NCBI RefSeq assembly: GCF_937616625.2
Contig: NC_065570.1
Span: 36,587,665-36,651,664, forward strand
From: Mercurialis annua
Lineage: Eukaryota > Streptophyta > Magnoliopsida > Malpighiales > Euphorbiaceae
Reading direction: 5' to 3'
DNA length: 64,000 nucleotides
Shown: positions 1-13,722 of the stretch, piece after piece
Numbering within the stretch: position 1 is the first letter of the stretch
Layout of the letters: every line of letters begins with the position of its first letter
Program-made: the position numbers and the translations under genes
The notes under the pieces: generated by a model
Told to the model about the DNA's origin: nothing
Seen by the model: only the letters and a program-made list of their open reading frames with translations
Database searches by the model: none

Positions 1-171
1 TTTTCACGCACACTTTGTGTAATATAACCTAACCATGCTTAGGTAATCGGAACGACGTGTTAGAGAGACCTGTGACGCGACATAAATATGGTAATCGAAA
101 CGACACATTAAAGAGACTTGCGAAGCGACATACTAATCTATTGTCACTTTTCACGTAAACATTGCGTAATA

Positions 172-1175
172 CCGATTACCTAAGCATGGTTGAGTTATAT
201 TACGCAAAGTGTGTGTGAAAAGTGACGCTAGATTAGTATGTCGCATCTCAAGTCTCTTTAACGCATTGTTCCGATTACCTAAGCATTGTTAGGTCATATT
301 ACGCAAAGTGTGCGTGAAAAGTGTCGCTAGATTAATATGCCGCTACCGTGCTTATGTCGCGTCCTAAGTGTCTCTAACGCGTCGTTTCGCGTCTCAAAGT
401 GTGTGTGAAAAGTGACGCTAGATTAGTATGTCGCGTCGCGTCATTCCGATTACCTAAGCATGATTAGGTTATATTAAGCAAAGTGTGCGTGAAAAGTGAC
501 GCTAGATTAGTATGTCGCGTCTCAGGTCTTTTTAATGAGTTGTCCCGATTACCTAAGTATGGTTATGTTATATTACGCAAAGTGTCCGTGAAAAGTGACA
601 GTTGATTAGTATGTCGCGTCACAAATCTCTTTAACGTGTCGTTTCGATTACTTAAACATGGTTAGGATATAGTTCGCAAAGTGTGAGTCAAAAGTGACGC
701 TAAATCAGTATGGCGCGTCTCAAATAAATTTAATGCGTCGTTCTGATTACCTAAGCATGCTTAGGTTATATTACGCAATGTGTGTGTAAAAGGTGACGCT
801 AGATTAGTATGGCGCGTTTCAAGTCTCTTAAACGCGTCTTTTCGATTACCATGCCTATGTCGCGTAACAAGTGTCTCTAACGCGTTGTTATGATTAACTA
901 AGCATGGTTAGGTTATATTACGCAAAGTGTGCGTGAAAAGTGACAATAGATTAGTATGTTGCCTCTCAAGTCTCTTTAACGTATCGTTCCGATTACTTAA
1001 GCATGGTTATCTTATATTACGCCAAGTGCGCGTTAAAAGTGTCTCTAGATTGTTATGTCGCATAATAAGTCTCTTTAACGCATTGTTACGATTACCTAAG
1101 CATGGTTAACTTATATTACGCAAAGTGTGAGTGAAAAGTGACGCTAGATTATTATGGCGTGTCTCAAGTCTCTTT
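172..1175 (-). repeat. Reverse-oriented satellite block
   Basis: Monomers read on the minus strand, shown on the plus strand by TCTTTAACGCGTCGTTCCG and GATTACCTAAGCATGGTTAG. The left junction is at about 171 (GCGTAATACCGATTACC). The right junction is at 1173-1175, where TTT is shared by the reverse CTCTTT and the forward TTTGCG. The order of diagnostic variants resembles the reverse complement of part of HOR A around 3.6-4.9 kb, including a short unit (ATTACCATGCCTATGTCGCG). Confidence 0.93.
749..766. other. Perfect 18-bp palindrome in the monomer dyad
   Basis: The sequence ACCTAAGCATGCTTAGGT is fully self-complementary. In most monomers the centre is CCATGC, or GCATGG on the other strand, and the dyad is imperfect. 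Here the core has become GCATGC. Other perfect copies are at 26272-26289, 28115-28132 (the duplicate) and 59446-59463. Confidence 0.9.
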
Positions 1176-1451
1176 GCGTAATATAACCTAACCATGCTTA
1201 GGTAATCGGAACGACGACTTAATGAGACTTGAGATGCGACATACTAATCTAGCGTCACTTTTCACGCAAACTTTGCGTAATATAACCTAACCATGCTTAG
1301 GAAATTGGAAAGACGCGTGAAAGAGACTTGAGTAGCAACATACTAATCTAGCGTCACTTTTCACGCAAACTTTGTGTAATATATAACCTAACCATGATTA
1401 GGTAATAAGAAAAGCATGGTAATCGAAACGACGCATTAAAGAGACTTGAAA

Positions 1452-4400
1452 CGCGTAATACTAATCTAGCGTCACTTTTTACGCACGCTTTGCGTAATAT
1501 AACCTAACCATATTTAGGAAATCGAAATGACGCGTTAAAGAGACTTGAGTAACGACATATTATTAATCAAGCGCCAGTTTTCACGCACACTTTGAGTAAT
1601 ATAACCTAACCATGCTTAGATAATCGGAACAACGCGTTAAAGAGACTTGAGACGCGACATACTAATCTAGTTTCACTTTTCACGCACTCTTTACGTAATA
1701 TAACCTATGCAAGCTTAGGTAATTGGAATACGCATTAAAAAGACTCGAGACATGACATACTAATCTCGCATAAAATAACCTAACCATGCATAGGTAATCG
1801 GCACGACGCGTTAAAGAGACTTCAGACACGACAAACTAATTTATTGTCACTTTTCACGCACACTTTGCGTAATATAACCTAACCATTCTTAGGTAATCAG
1901 AACGACGCGTTAGAGACACTTCTAACGCGACATAAGAACAGTAATCGAAACGACGCGTTAAAGCGACTTGAAACACGCCATACTAATCTAGCGTCACTTT
2001 TCACACACACTTTGCGTATTACAACCTAATCAAGATTAGGAAATGAGAACAACGTGATAAAGAGACTTATTGCGTAATATAAACAAACCATGCTTAGGTA
2101 ATCGGAACGACGCGTTAAAGAGAGTTGAGATGCGACATACTAATCTAGCATCCCTTTTCACGCACACTTCGTGTAAAATAACCTAACCATGCTTAGGTAA
2201 TCGGAACGGCACGTTAAAGACACTTGCAACGCGACATACTAATATATTGTCACTTTTCACGCACACTTTGCGTAATATAACCTAACCAAGCTTTGGTAAT
2301 CGGAACGACGTGTTACAGAGACTTGTAAAGCGACATAAGCATGGTAATCGAAACGATACATTAAAGAGACTTGAGACACGACATACTAACCTAGCAAGTG
2401 TTTTCACGCGCACATTGCGTAATATAACCTAAGCATGCTTTTGTAATCGGAACGACGCGTTAAAGAGAGTTGAGATGCGACATACTAATCTAGCGTCCCT
2501 TTTCACGCACACTTCGCGTAAAATAACCTAACCATGCTTAGGTAATCGGAACGGCACGTTAAAGACACTTGCAAAGCGACATACTAATCTATTGTCACTT
2601 TTCACGCACACTTTGCGTAATATAACCTAACCAAGCTTTGGTAATCGGAACGACGTGTTACAGAGACTTGTAAAGCGACATAAGCATGGTAATCAAAACG
2701 ATACATTAGAGAGACTTGAGACGCGCCATACTAATCTAACGTCACTTTTCACGCACAGTTTGCATAATATAACCTAACCATGGTTAGGTAATCGGAACGA
2801 AGCATTAAAGAGAATTCAGACACGACATACTAACCTAGCAATAGTATTCAAGCACACATTGCGTAATATAACCTAACCATGCTTAGGTAATCGGAACGAC
2901 GCGTTAAAGAGACTTGGGACAAGACATAATAATCTATTTTCACATTTTACGCACACTTTGTGTAATATAACCTAACCATGCTTAGGTAATCGGAACGACG
3001 CGTTAGAGAGACTTGTGACGCGACATAAGCATGGTAATCGAAATGACACGCTACAGAGAATTGAGACACGACATACAAATTGTCGCTTTTCACGCACAAT
3101 TTGCGTAATATAACCTAACCATGTTAGGTAATCGGAACGAAGCATTAGAGAGACTTGAGATGCGACATACTAATCTAGCGTCACTTTTCACGCACAGTTT
3201 GCTTAATATAACCTAACCATGCTTAGGTAATTGGAACGCCGCGTTAGAGAGACTTGTGACACGACATACTAATCTAGCGTCACTTTTCACGCACACTTTA
3301 CGTTAACTAAAACATGCTTAGGTAATCGGAACGACGCGTTAGAGAGACTTGTGAGACGACATAAGCATGGTAATCCAAACGACGCGTTGCAGAGACTTGA
3401 GAAGCACCATACTAATCTAGCGTCACTTTTTACGTACGCTTTGCGTAATATAACCTAGCCATTCTTAGGTAATCATAACGACGCGTTAAAGATACTTGAG
3501 AAGCACCATACTAATGTATTGTCACTTTTCACGCACACTTTGCGTAATATAACCAAACCATGCTTTGGTAATCGGAACAACGTGTTAGAGAGACTTGCAA
3601 CGTGACATATGAATTGTAATCGAAACGATACGTTAAAGAGACTTGAGACGCGCCATACTAATCTAACGTCACTTTTTACGCACACTTTGCGTAATATAAC
3701 TTAACCATGCTTAGGTAATCGTAACAACACGTTAAGGAGACTTGTGATTCGACATACTAATCTAGCGACACTTTTAACGCGCACTTGGCATAATATAACA
3801 TAACCATGCTTTGGTAATCGGAACGACGCGTTAAAGAGACTTGAGACGTGACATACTAATCTAGCGTCACTTTTCACGCACACTTTGCTTAATATAATCT
3901 AAACATGCTTAGTTAATCGAAACGACGCGTTACAGAGAATTGAGACACGACATACTAATCTATTGTCACTTTTCACGCACACTTTGCGTAATATAACCTA
4001 GATGTGTTATAGAGACTTGTAACGTGACATAAGTATGGTAATCGAAACGATACGTTAAAGAGACTTGAGACGCGCCATACTAATCTAACGTCACTTTTTG
4101 CACACACTTTGCGTAATATTACTTAACCATGCTTAAGTAATCGTAACAACGTGTTAAGAAGACTTGTGACGCGACATACTAATCAGCGACAGTTTTAACA
4201 TAACCATGCTTTGGTCATGGGAACGACGCGTTAAAGAGACTTGAGACGTGACATACTAATCTAGCGTCACTTTTCACGCACACTTTGCGTAATATAATCT
4301 AACCATGCTTAGATAAAGGGACTTGAGACGCGACATACAAATCTAGCGTCACTTTTTGCGCACACTTTGTGTAAAAGAACCTAACCATGCTTAGGTAATC

Positions 4401-4670
4401 GGAATGACGCGTTAAAGAGACATGAGATGCGACATACTAATCTATTTTCACTTTAAACGCACACTTTGCGTAATATAACCTAACCATGCTTAGGTAATTA
4501 GAACGACGCATTAGAGACACTTGTGACGATAAGCATGGTAATCGAAAAGACGCATTAAAGAGACACTTGTTACGCGACATAAGCATGGTAATCGAAACGA
4601 CGCATTAAAGAGACACTTGTTACGCGACATAAGCATGGTAATCGAAACGACGCATTAAAGAGACTTGAAA
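1452..4670 (+). repeat. HOR A copy 1 (3219 bp)
   Basis: Delimited by the anchor CGCG(C/T)AATAC found at 1452, 4671, 7586, 10555 and 13723. Another landmark, AAGAACAGTAATCG, lies at 1934 here and at 5151, 8066 and 11035 in the following copies. This is a long version: it holds roughly 300 bp (about 4.1-4.4 kb, including AGATAAAGGGACTTGAG) that copies 2 and 3 lack. It ends with a run of short units near 4.5-4.67 kb. Confidence 0.9.
4500..4670 (+). repeat. Run of three short satellite units
   Basis: The motif ACATAAGCATGGTAATCG recurs with a spacing of about 50 bp (repeat starts at 4561 and 4611 are exactly 50 bp apart). The unit lacks the CTAATCTAG to ATAACC half of the full monomer. Copies 2 and 3 of HOR A have two such units at the corresponding place (about 7.49-7.58 and 10.46-10.55 kb), so the number varies between HOR copies. 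Confidence 0.88.
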
Positions 4671-7585
4671 CGCGCAATACTAATCTAGCGTCACTTTTTA
4701 CGCACGCTTTGCGTAATATAACCTAACCAATTTTAGGAAATCGAAACGACGCTTTAAAGAGACTTGAGTAACGACATATTAATCTAGCACCAGTTTTCAC
4801 GCACACTTTGAGTAATATAACCTAACCATGCTTAGGTAATCGGAACAACGCGTTAAAGAGACTTGAGACGGGACATACTAATCTAGTTTCACTTTTCACG
4901 CACTCCTTACGTAATATAACCTATTCATGCTTAGGTAATTGGAATACGCATTAAAAAGACTCGAGACACGACATACTAATCTCGCATAAAATAACCTAAC
5001 CATGCATAGGTAATCGGAACGACGCGTTAAAGAGACTTGAGACACGACAAACTAATTTGTTGTCACTTTAACATGCACACTTTGCGTAATATAACCTAAC
5101 CATGCTTAGGTAATCAGAACGACGCGTTAGAGACACTTCTAACGCGACATAAGAACAGTAATCGAAACGACGCGTTAAAGCGACTTGAAACACGCCATAC
5201 TAATCTAGCGTCACTTTTCAGGCACACTTTGCGTATTACAACCTAATCAAGATTAGGAAATGAGAACAACGTGATAAAGAGACTTATTGCGTAATATAAC
5301 CTAACCATGCTTAGGTAATCGGAACGACGCGTTAAAGAGAGTTAAGATGCGCATACTAATCCAGCGTCCCTTTTCACGCACACTTCGCGTAAAATAACCT
5401 AACCATGCTTAGGTAATCGGAACGGCACGTTAGAGACACTTGCAACGCGACATACTAATATATTGTCACTTTTCACGCACACTTTGCGTAATATAACCTA
5501 ACCAAGATTTGGTAATCGGAACGACGTTTACAGAGCCTTGTAAAGCGACATAAGCATGGTAATCGAAACGATACATTAAAGAGACTTGAGACACGACATA
5601 CTAACCTAGCAAGTGTTTTCACGCGCACATCGCGTAATATAACCTAAGCATGCTTTTGTAATCGGAACGACGCGTTAAAGAGAGTTGAGATGCGACATAC
5701 TAATCTAGCGTCCCTTTTCACGCACACTTCGCGTAAAATAACCTAACTATGCTTAGGTAATCGGAACGGCACGTTAAAGACACTTGCAAAGAGACATACT
5801 AATCTATTGTCCCTTTTCACGCACACTTTGCGTAATATAACCTAACCAAGCTTTGGTAATCGGAACGACGTGTTACAGAGACTTGTAAAGCGACATAAGC
5901 ATGGTAATCAAAACGATACATTAGAGAGACTTGAGACGCGCCATACTAATCTAACGTCACTTTTCACGCACAGTTTGCATAATATAACCTAAGCATGGTT
6001 AGGTAATCGGAACGAAGCATTAAAGAGAATTGAGACACGACATACTAACCTAGCAATAGTGTTCAAGCACACATTGCGTAATATAACCTAACCATGCTTA
6101 GGTAATCGGAACGACGCGTTAAAGAGACTTGGGACAAGACATAATAATCTATTTTCACATTTCACGCACACTTTGTGTAATATAACCTAACCATGCTTAG
6201 GTAATCGGAACGACGCGTTAGAGAGACTTGTGACGCGACATAAGCATGGTAATCGAAATGACGCGCTACAGAGAATTGAGACACGACATACAAATCTATT
6301 GTCGCTTTTCACGCACAATTTGCGTAATATAACCTAACCATGTTAGGTAATCGGAACGAAGCATTAGAGAGACTTGAGATGCGACATACTAATATAGCGT
6401 CACTTTTCACGCACAGTTTGCTTAATATAACCTAACCATGCTTAGGTAATTGGAACGCCGCGTTAGAGAGACTTGTGACACGACATACTAATCTAGCGTC
6501 ACTTTTCACGCACACTTTACATTAACTAAAACATGCTTAGGTAATCGGAACGACGCGTTAGAGAGACTTGTGAGACGACATAAGCATGGTAATCCAAACG
6601 ACGCGTTACAGAGACTTGAGAAGCACCATACTAATCTAGCGTCACTTTTTACGTACGCTTTGCGTAATATAACCTAGCCATTCTTAGGTAATCATAACGA
6701 CGCGTTAAAGATACTTGAGAAGCACCATACTAATGTATTGTCACTTTTCACGCACACTTTGCGTAATATAACCAAACCATGCTTTGGTAATCGGAACAAC
6801 GTGTTAGAGAGACTTGTAACGTGACATATGAATGGTAATCGAAACGATACGTTAAAGAGACTTGAGACGCGCCATATTAATCTAATGTCACTTTTTACGC
6901 ATACTTTGCGTAATATAACTTAACCATGCTTAGGTAATCGTAACAACACGTTAAGGAGACTTGCGATTCGACATACTAATCTAGCGACACTTTTAACGCG
7001 CATTTGGCATAATATAACATAACCATGCTTTGGTAATCGGAACGACGCGTTAAAGAGACTTGAGACGTGACATACTAATCTAGCGTCGCTTTTCACGCAC
7101 ACTTTGCTTAATATAATCTAAACATGCTTAGTTAATCGAAACGACGCGTTACAGAGAATTGAGACACGACATACTAATCTATTGTCACTTTTCACGCACA
7201 CTTTGCGTAATATAACCTAGATGTGTTAGAGAGACTTGTAACGTGACATAAGTATGGTAATCGAAACGATACGTTAAAGAGACTTGAGACGCGCCATACT
7301 AATCTAGCGTCACTTTTTGCGCACACTTTGTGTAAAAGAACCTAACCATGCTTAGGTAATCGGAATGACGCGTTAAAGAGACATGAGATGCGACATACTA
7401 ATCTATTTTCACTTTTCACGCACACTTTGTGTAATATAACCTAACCATGCTTAGGTAATCAGAACGACGCATTAGAGACACTTGTGACGCGACATAAGCA
7501 TGGTAATCGAAACGACGCATTAAAGAGACACTTGTTACGCGACATAAGCATGGTAATCGAAACGACGCATTAAAGAGACTTGAAA
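4671..7585 (+). repeat. HOR A copy 2 (2915 bp)
   Basis: Nearly the same monomer order and private variants as copies 1, 3 and 4. It lacks the approximately 300-bp (three-monomer) segment present in copies 1 and 4: near 7.3 kb CGCCATACTAATCTAGCG runs directly into CACTTTTTGCGCACAC. It shares this deletion with copy 3. Confidence 0.9.
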
Positions 7586-10554
7586 CGCGCAATACTAATC
7601 TAGCGTCACTTTTTACGCACGCTTTGCGTAATATAACCTAACCATTTTTAGGAAATCGAAACGACGCGTTAAAGAGACTTGAGTAACGACATATTAATCT
7701 AGCTCCAGTTTTCACGCAAACTTTGAGTAATATAACCTAACCATGCTTAGGTAATCGGAACAACGCGTTAAAGAGACTTGAGACGGGACATACTAATCTA
7801 GTTTCACTTTTCACGCACTCTTTACGTAATATAACCTATTCATGCTTAGGTAATTGGAATACGCATTAAAAAGACTTGAGACACGACATACTAATCTCGC
7901 ATAAAATAACCTAACCATGCATAGGTAATCGGAACGACGCGTTAAAGAGACTTGAGACACGACAAACTAATTTGTTGTCACTTTAACATGCACACTTTGC
8001 GTAATATAACCTAACCATGCTTAGGTAATCAGAACGACGCGTTAGAGACACTTCTAACGCGACATAAGAACAGTAATCGAAACGACGCGTTAAAGCGACT
8101 TGAAACACGCCATACTAATCTAGCGTCACTTTTCAGGCACACTTTGTGTATTACAACCTAATCAAGATTAGGAAATGAGAACAACGTGATAAAGAGACTT
8201 ATTGCGTAATATAACCTAACCATACTTAGGTAATCGGAACGACGCGTTAAAGATAGTTGAGATGCGACATACTAATCCAGCGTCCCTTTTCACGCACACT
8301 TCGCGTAAAATAACCTAACCATGCTTAGGTAATCGGAACGGCACGTTAGAGACACTTGCAACGCGACATAATAATATATTGTCACTTTTCACGCACACTT
8401 TGCGTAATATAACCTAACCAAGCTTTGGTAATCGGAACGACGTTTACAGAGCCTTGTAAAGCGACATAAGCATGGTAATCGAAACGATACATTAAACAGA
8501 ACTTGAGACACGACATACTAACCTAGCAAGTGTTTTCACGCGCACATCGCGTAATATAACCTAAGCATGCTTTTGTAATCAGAACGACGCGTTAAAGAGA
8601 GTTGAGATGCGACATACTAATCTAGCGTCCCTTTTCACGCACACTTCGCGTAAAATAACCTAACCATGCTTAGGTAATCGGAACGGCACGTTAAAGACAC
8701 TTGCAAAGCGACATACTAATCTATTGTCTCTTTTCACGCACACTTTGCGTAATATAACCTAACCAAGCTTTGGTAATCGGAACGACGTGTTACAGAGACT
8801 TGTAAAGCGACATAAGCATGGTAATCAAAACGATACATAAGAGAGACTTGAGACGCGCCATACTAATCTAACGTCACTTTTCACGCACAGTTTGCATAAT
8901 ATAACCTAACCATGGTTAGGTAATCGGAACGAAGCATTAAAGAGAATTGAGACACGACATACTAACCTAGCAATAGTGTTCAAGCACACATTGCGTAATA
9001 TAACCTAACCATGCTTAGGTAATCGGAACGACGCGTTAAAGAGACTTGGGACAAGACATAATAATCTATTTTCACATTTCACGCACACTTTGTGTAATAT
9101 AACCTAACCATGCTTAGGTAATCGGAACGACGCGTTAGAGAGACTTGTGACGCGACATAAGTATGGTAATCGAAATGACGCGCTACAGAGAATTGAGACA
9201 CGACATACAAATCTATTGTCGCTTTTCACGCACAATTTGCGTAATATAACCTAACCATGTTAGGTAATCGGAACGAAGCATTAGAGAGACTTGAGATGCG
9301 ACATACTAATCTAGCGTCACTTTTCACGCACAGTTTGCTTAATATAACCTAACCATGCTTAGGTAATTGGAACGCCGCGTTAGAGAGACTTGTGACACGA
9401 CATACTAATCTAGCGTCACTTTTCACGCACACTTTACATTAACTAAAACATGCTTAGGTAATCGGAACGACGCGTTAGAGAGACTTGTGAGACGACATAA
9501 GCATGGTAATCCAAACGACGCGTTACAGAGACTTGAGAAGCACCATACTAATCTAGCGTCACTTTTTACGTACGCTTTGCGTAATATAACCTAGCCATTC
9601 TTAGGTAATCATAACGACGCGTTAAAGATACTTGAGAAGCACCATACTAATGTATTGTCACTTTTCACGCACACTTTGCGTAATATAACCAAACCATGCT
9701 TTGGTAATCGGAACAACGTGTTAGAGAGACTTGTAACGTGACATATGAATGGTAATCGAAACGATACGTTAAAGAGACTTGAGACGCTCCATATTAATCT
9801 AACGTCACTTTTTAAGTCCCCATTTCAGGTCGTAGATGGCAGGTCACCTAACAGTGTCTTAGATTTTGCACACTTTGCGTAATATAACTTAACCATGCTT
9901 AGGTAATCGTAACAACACGTTAAGGAGACTTGTGATTCGACATACTAATCTAGCGACACTTTTAACGCGCACTTGGCATAATATAACATAACCATGCTTT
10001 GGTAATCAGAACGACGCGTTAAAGAGACTTGAGACGTGACATACTAATCTAGCGTCGCTTTTCACGCACACTTTGCTTAATATAATCTAAACATGCTTAG
10101 TTAATCGAAACGACGCGTTACAGAGAATTGAGACACGACATACTAATCTATTGTCACTTTTCACGCACACTTTGCGTAATATAACCTAGATGTGTTAGAG
10201 AGACTTGTAACGTGACATAAGTATGGTAATCGAAACGATACGTTAAAGAGACTTGAGACGCGCCATACTAATCTAGCGTCACTTTTTGCGCACACTTTGT
10301 GTAAAAGAACCTAACCATGCTTAGGTAATCGGAATGACGCGTTAAAGAGACATGAGATGCGACATACTAATCTATTTTCACTTTTCACGCACACTTTGCG
10401 TAATATAACCTAACCATGCTTAGGTAATCAGAACGACGCATTAGAGACACTTGTGACGCGACATAAGCATGGTAATCGAAACGACGCATTAAAGAGACAC
10501 TTGTTACGCGACATAAGCATGGTAATCGAAACGACGCATTAAAGAGACTTGAAA
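7586..10554 (+). repeat. HOR A copy 3 (2969 bp)
   Basis: Short version like copy 2, with the same three-monomer deletion near 10.27 kb. Its excess length over copy 2 (54 bp) is almost entirely explained by the foreign 53-bp segment at 9815-9867. Confidence 0.9.
9815..9867. other. 53-bp non-satellite insertion in HOR A copy 3
   Basis: After CACTTTTTA the expected CGCACACTTTGCG is interrupted by 53 bp beginning AGTCCCCATTTCAGGTCG and ending GTGTCTTAGATTTT, after which GCACACTTTGCG resumes. The other three HOR A copies are uninterrupted here (about 3679, 6898 and 12782). One base (C) of the site is lost and I see no target-site duplication or terminal inverted repeat. That suits filler DNA captured during break repair better than transposition. 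I do not recognise the source. Confidence 0.88.
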
Positions 10555-13500
10555 CGCGCAATACTAATCTAGCGTCACTTTTTACGCACGCTTTGCGTAA
10601 TATAACCTAACCATTTTTAGGAAATCGAAACGACGCGTTAAAGAGACTTGAGTAACGACATATTAATCTAGCGCCAGTTTTCACGCAAACTTTGAGTAAT
10701 ATAACCTAACCATGCTTAGGTAATCGGAACAACGCGTTAAAGAGACTTGAGACGGGACATACTAATCTAGTTTCACTTTTCACGCACTCTTTACGTAATA
10801 TAACCTATTCATGCTTAGGTAATTGGAATACGCATTAAAAAGACTCGAGACACGACATACTAATCTCGCATAAAATAACCTAACCATGCATAGGTAATCG
10901 GAACGACGCGTTAAAGAGACTTGAGACACGACAAACTAATTTGTTGTCACTTTAACATGCACACTTTGCGTAATATAACCTAACCATGCTTAGGTAATCA
11001 GAACGACGCGTTAGAGACACTTCTAACGCGACATAAGAACAGTAATCGAAACGACGCGTTAAAGCGACTTGAAACACGCCATACTAATCTAGCGTCACTT
11101 TTCAGGCACACTTTGCGTATTACAACCTAATCAAGATTAGGAAATGAGAACAACGTGATAAAGAGACTTATTGCGTAATATAACCTAACCATACTTAGGT
11201 AATCGGAACGACGCGTTAAAGAGAGTTGAGATGCGACATACTAATCCAGCGTCCCTTTTCACGCACACTTCGCGTAAAATAACCTAACCATGCTTAGGTA
11301 ATCGGAACGGCAAGTTAGAGACACTTGCAACGCGACATACTAATATATTGTCACTTTTCACGCACACTTTGCGTAATATAACCTAACCAAGCTTTTGTAA
11401 TCGGAACGACGTTTACAGATCCTTGTAAAGCGACATAAGCATGGTAATCGAAACGATACATTAAAGAGACTTGAGACATGACATACTAACCTAGCAAGTG
11501 TTTTCACGCGCACATCGCGTAATATAACCTAAGCATGCTTTTGTAATCGGAACGACGCGTTAAAGAGAGTTGAGATGCGACATACTAATCTAGCGTCCCT
11601 TTTCACGCACACTTCGCGTAAAATAACCTAACCATGCTTAGGTCATCGGAACGGCACGTTAATGACACTTGCAAAGCGACATACTAATCTATTGTCCCTT
11701 TTCACGCACACTTTGCGTAATATAACCTAACCAAGCTTTGGTAATCGGAACGACGTGTTACAGAGACTTGTAAAGCGACATAAGCATGGTAATCAAAACG
11801 ATACATTAGAGAGACTTGAGACGCGCCATACTAATCTAACGTCACTTTTCACGCACAGTTTGCATAATATAACCTAACCATGGTTAGGTAATCGGAACGA
11901 AGCATTAAAGAGAATTGAGACACGACATACTAACCTAGCAATAGTGTTCAAGCACACATTGCGTAATATAACCTAACCATGCTTAGGTAATCGGAACGAC
12001 GCGTTAAAGAGACTTGGGACAAGACATAATAATCTATTTTCACATTTCACGAACACTTTGTGTAATAAAACCTAACCATGCTTATGTAATCGGAACGACG
12101 CGTTAGAGAGACATGTGACGCGACATAAGCATGGTAATCGAAATGACGCGCTACAGAGAATTGAGACACGACATACAAATCTATTGTCGCTTTTCACGCA
12201 CAATTTGCGTAATATAACCTAACCATGTTAGGTAATCGGAACGAAGCATTAGAGAGACTTGAGATGCGACATACTAATCTAGCGTCACTTTTCACGCACA
12301 GTTTGCTTAATATAACCTTACCATGCTTAGGTAATAGGAACGCCGCGTTAGAGAGACTTGTGACACGACATACTAATCTAGCGTCACTTTTCACGCACAC
12401 TTTACGTTAACTAAAACATGCTTAGGTAATCGGAACGACGCGTTAGAGAGACTTGTGAGACGACATAAGCATGGTAATCCAAACGACGCGTTACAGAGAC
12501 TTGAGAAGCACCATACTAATCTAGCGTCACTTTTTACGTACGCTTTGCGTAATATAACCTAGCCATTCTTAGGTAATCATAACGACGCGTTAAAGATACT
12601 TGAGAAGCACCATACTAATGTATTGTCACTTTTCACGCACACTTTGCGTAATATAACCAAACCATGCTTTGGTAATCGAAACAACGTGTTAGAGAGACTT
12701 GTAACGTGACATATGAATGGTAATCGAAACGATACGTTAATGAGACTTGAGACGCGCCATACTAATCTAACGTCACTTTTTACGCACACTTTGCGTAATA
12801 TAACTAAACCATGCTTAGGTAATCGTAACAACACGTTAAGGAGACTTGCGATTCGACATACTAATCTAGCGACACTTTTAACGCGCACTTGGCATAATAT
12901 AACATAACCATGCTTTGGTAATCGGAACGACGCGTTAAAGAGACTTGAGACGTGACATACTAATCTAGCGTCACTTTTCACGCACACTTTGCTTAATATA
13001 ATCTAAACATGCTTAGTTAATCGAAACGACGCGTTACAGAGAATTGAGACACGACATACTAATCTATTGTCACTTTTCACGCACACTTTGCGTAATATAA
13101 CCTAGATGTGTTAGAGAGACTTGTAACGTGACATAAGTATGGTAATCGAAACGATACGTTAAAGAGACTTGAGACGCGCCATACTAATCTAACGTCACTT
13201 TTTACACACACTTTGCGTAATATTACTTAACCATGCTTAAGTAATCGTAACAACGTGTTAAGAAGACTTGTGACGCGACATACTAATCAGCGACAGTTTT
13301 AACATAACCATGCTTTGGTCATGGGAACGACGCGTTAAAGAGACTTGAGACGTGACATACTAATCTAGCGTCACTTTTCACGCACACTTTGCGTAATATA
13401 ATCTAACCATGCTTAGATAAAGGGACTTGAGACGCGACATACAAATCTAGCGTCACTTTTTGCGCACACTTTGTGTAAAAGAACCTAACCATGCTTAGGT

Positions 13501-13722
13501 AATCGGAATGACGCGTTAAAGAGACATGAGATGCGACATACTAATCTATTTTCACTTTTCACGCACACTTTGCGTCATATAACCTAACCATGCTTAGGTA
13601 ATCAGAACGACGCATTAGAGACACTTGTGACGCGACATAAGCATGGTAATCGAAACGACGCATTAAAGAGACACTTGTTACGCGACATAAGCATGGTAAT
13701 CGAAACGACGCATTACTTGAAA
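10555..13722 (+). repeat. HOR A copy 4 (3168 bp)
   Basis: Long version: it retains the segment around 13.18-13.46 kb (TTACTTAACCATGCTTAAG through AGATAAAGGGACTTGAG), as copy 1 does. The end is slightly truncated (CGCATTACTTGAAACGCG lacks AAGAG). After it, HOR A stops and a transition into HOR B follows. Confidence 0.88.

Larger units (their letters stand above)
1..1412. repeat. Near-identical duplicated block, left copy
   Basis: This stretch matches 27367-28778 at a constant offset of 27,366 bp, with no indel and one substitution noticed by eye (A at 428 versus T at 27794). It contains a forward part (1-171), a reverse part (172-1175) and a forward part (1176-1412). Similarity stops after 1412, where this copy joins HOR A type sequence (AAAGCATGGTAATCG) while the right copy continues into GACGCGTTAACGAG. 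The duplicate may extend left beyond the window. It is either a very recent segmental duplication or an assembly duplication. Confidence 0.93.

Noticed and set aside
927..1109. Identical 60-codon frames at 927 and 28293
   Set aside because: The identity comes from the 1.4-kb duplicated block, not from selection on a protein.
12225..12410. Open frame on the plus strand overlapping a minus-strand open frame (12194-12400)
   Set aside because: Both strands are open only because the ACCTAACC stop codon changed to ACCTTACC in this monomer. Overlap on both strands is a property of the repeat, not evidence of two genes.
12577..12987. Open reading frame of 136 codons on the minus strand with a repeated 33-residue pattern (starting MCVKSDARLV)
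   Set aside because: The monomer is 99 bp, or 33 codons, so any frame repeats in phase. The typical monomer has a stop in this frame once per unit (TAG in GGTTAGGTT). The frame is long only because that stop is mutated or deleted in adjacent copies. The start is GTG inside the repeat, with no ribosome or promoter context and no conservation beyond the satellite.
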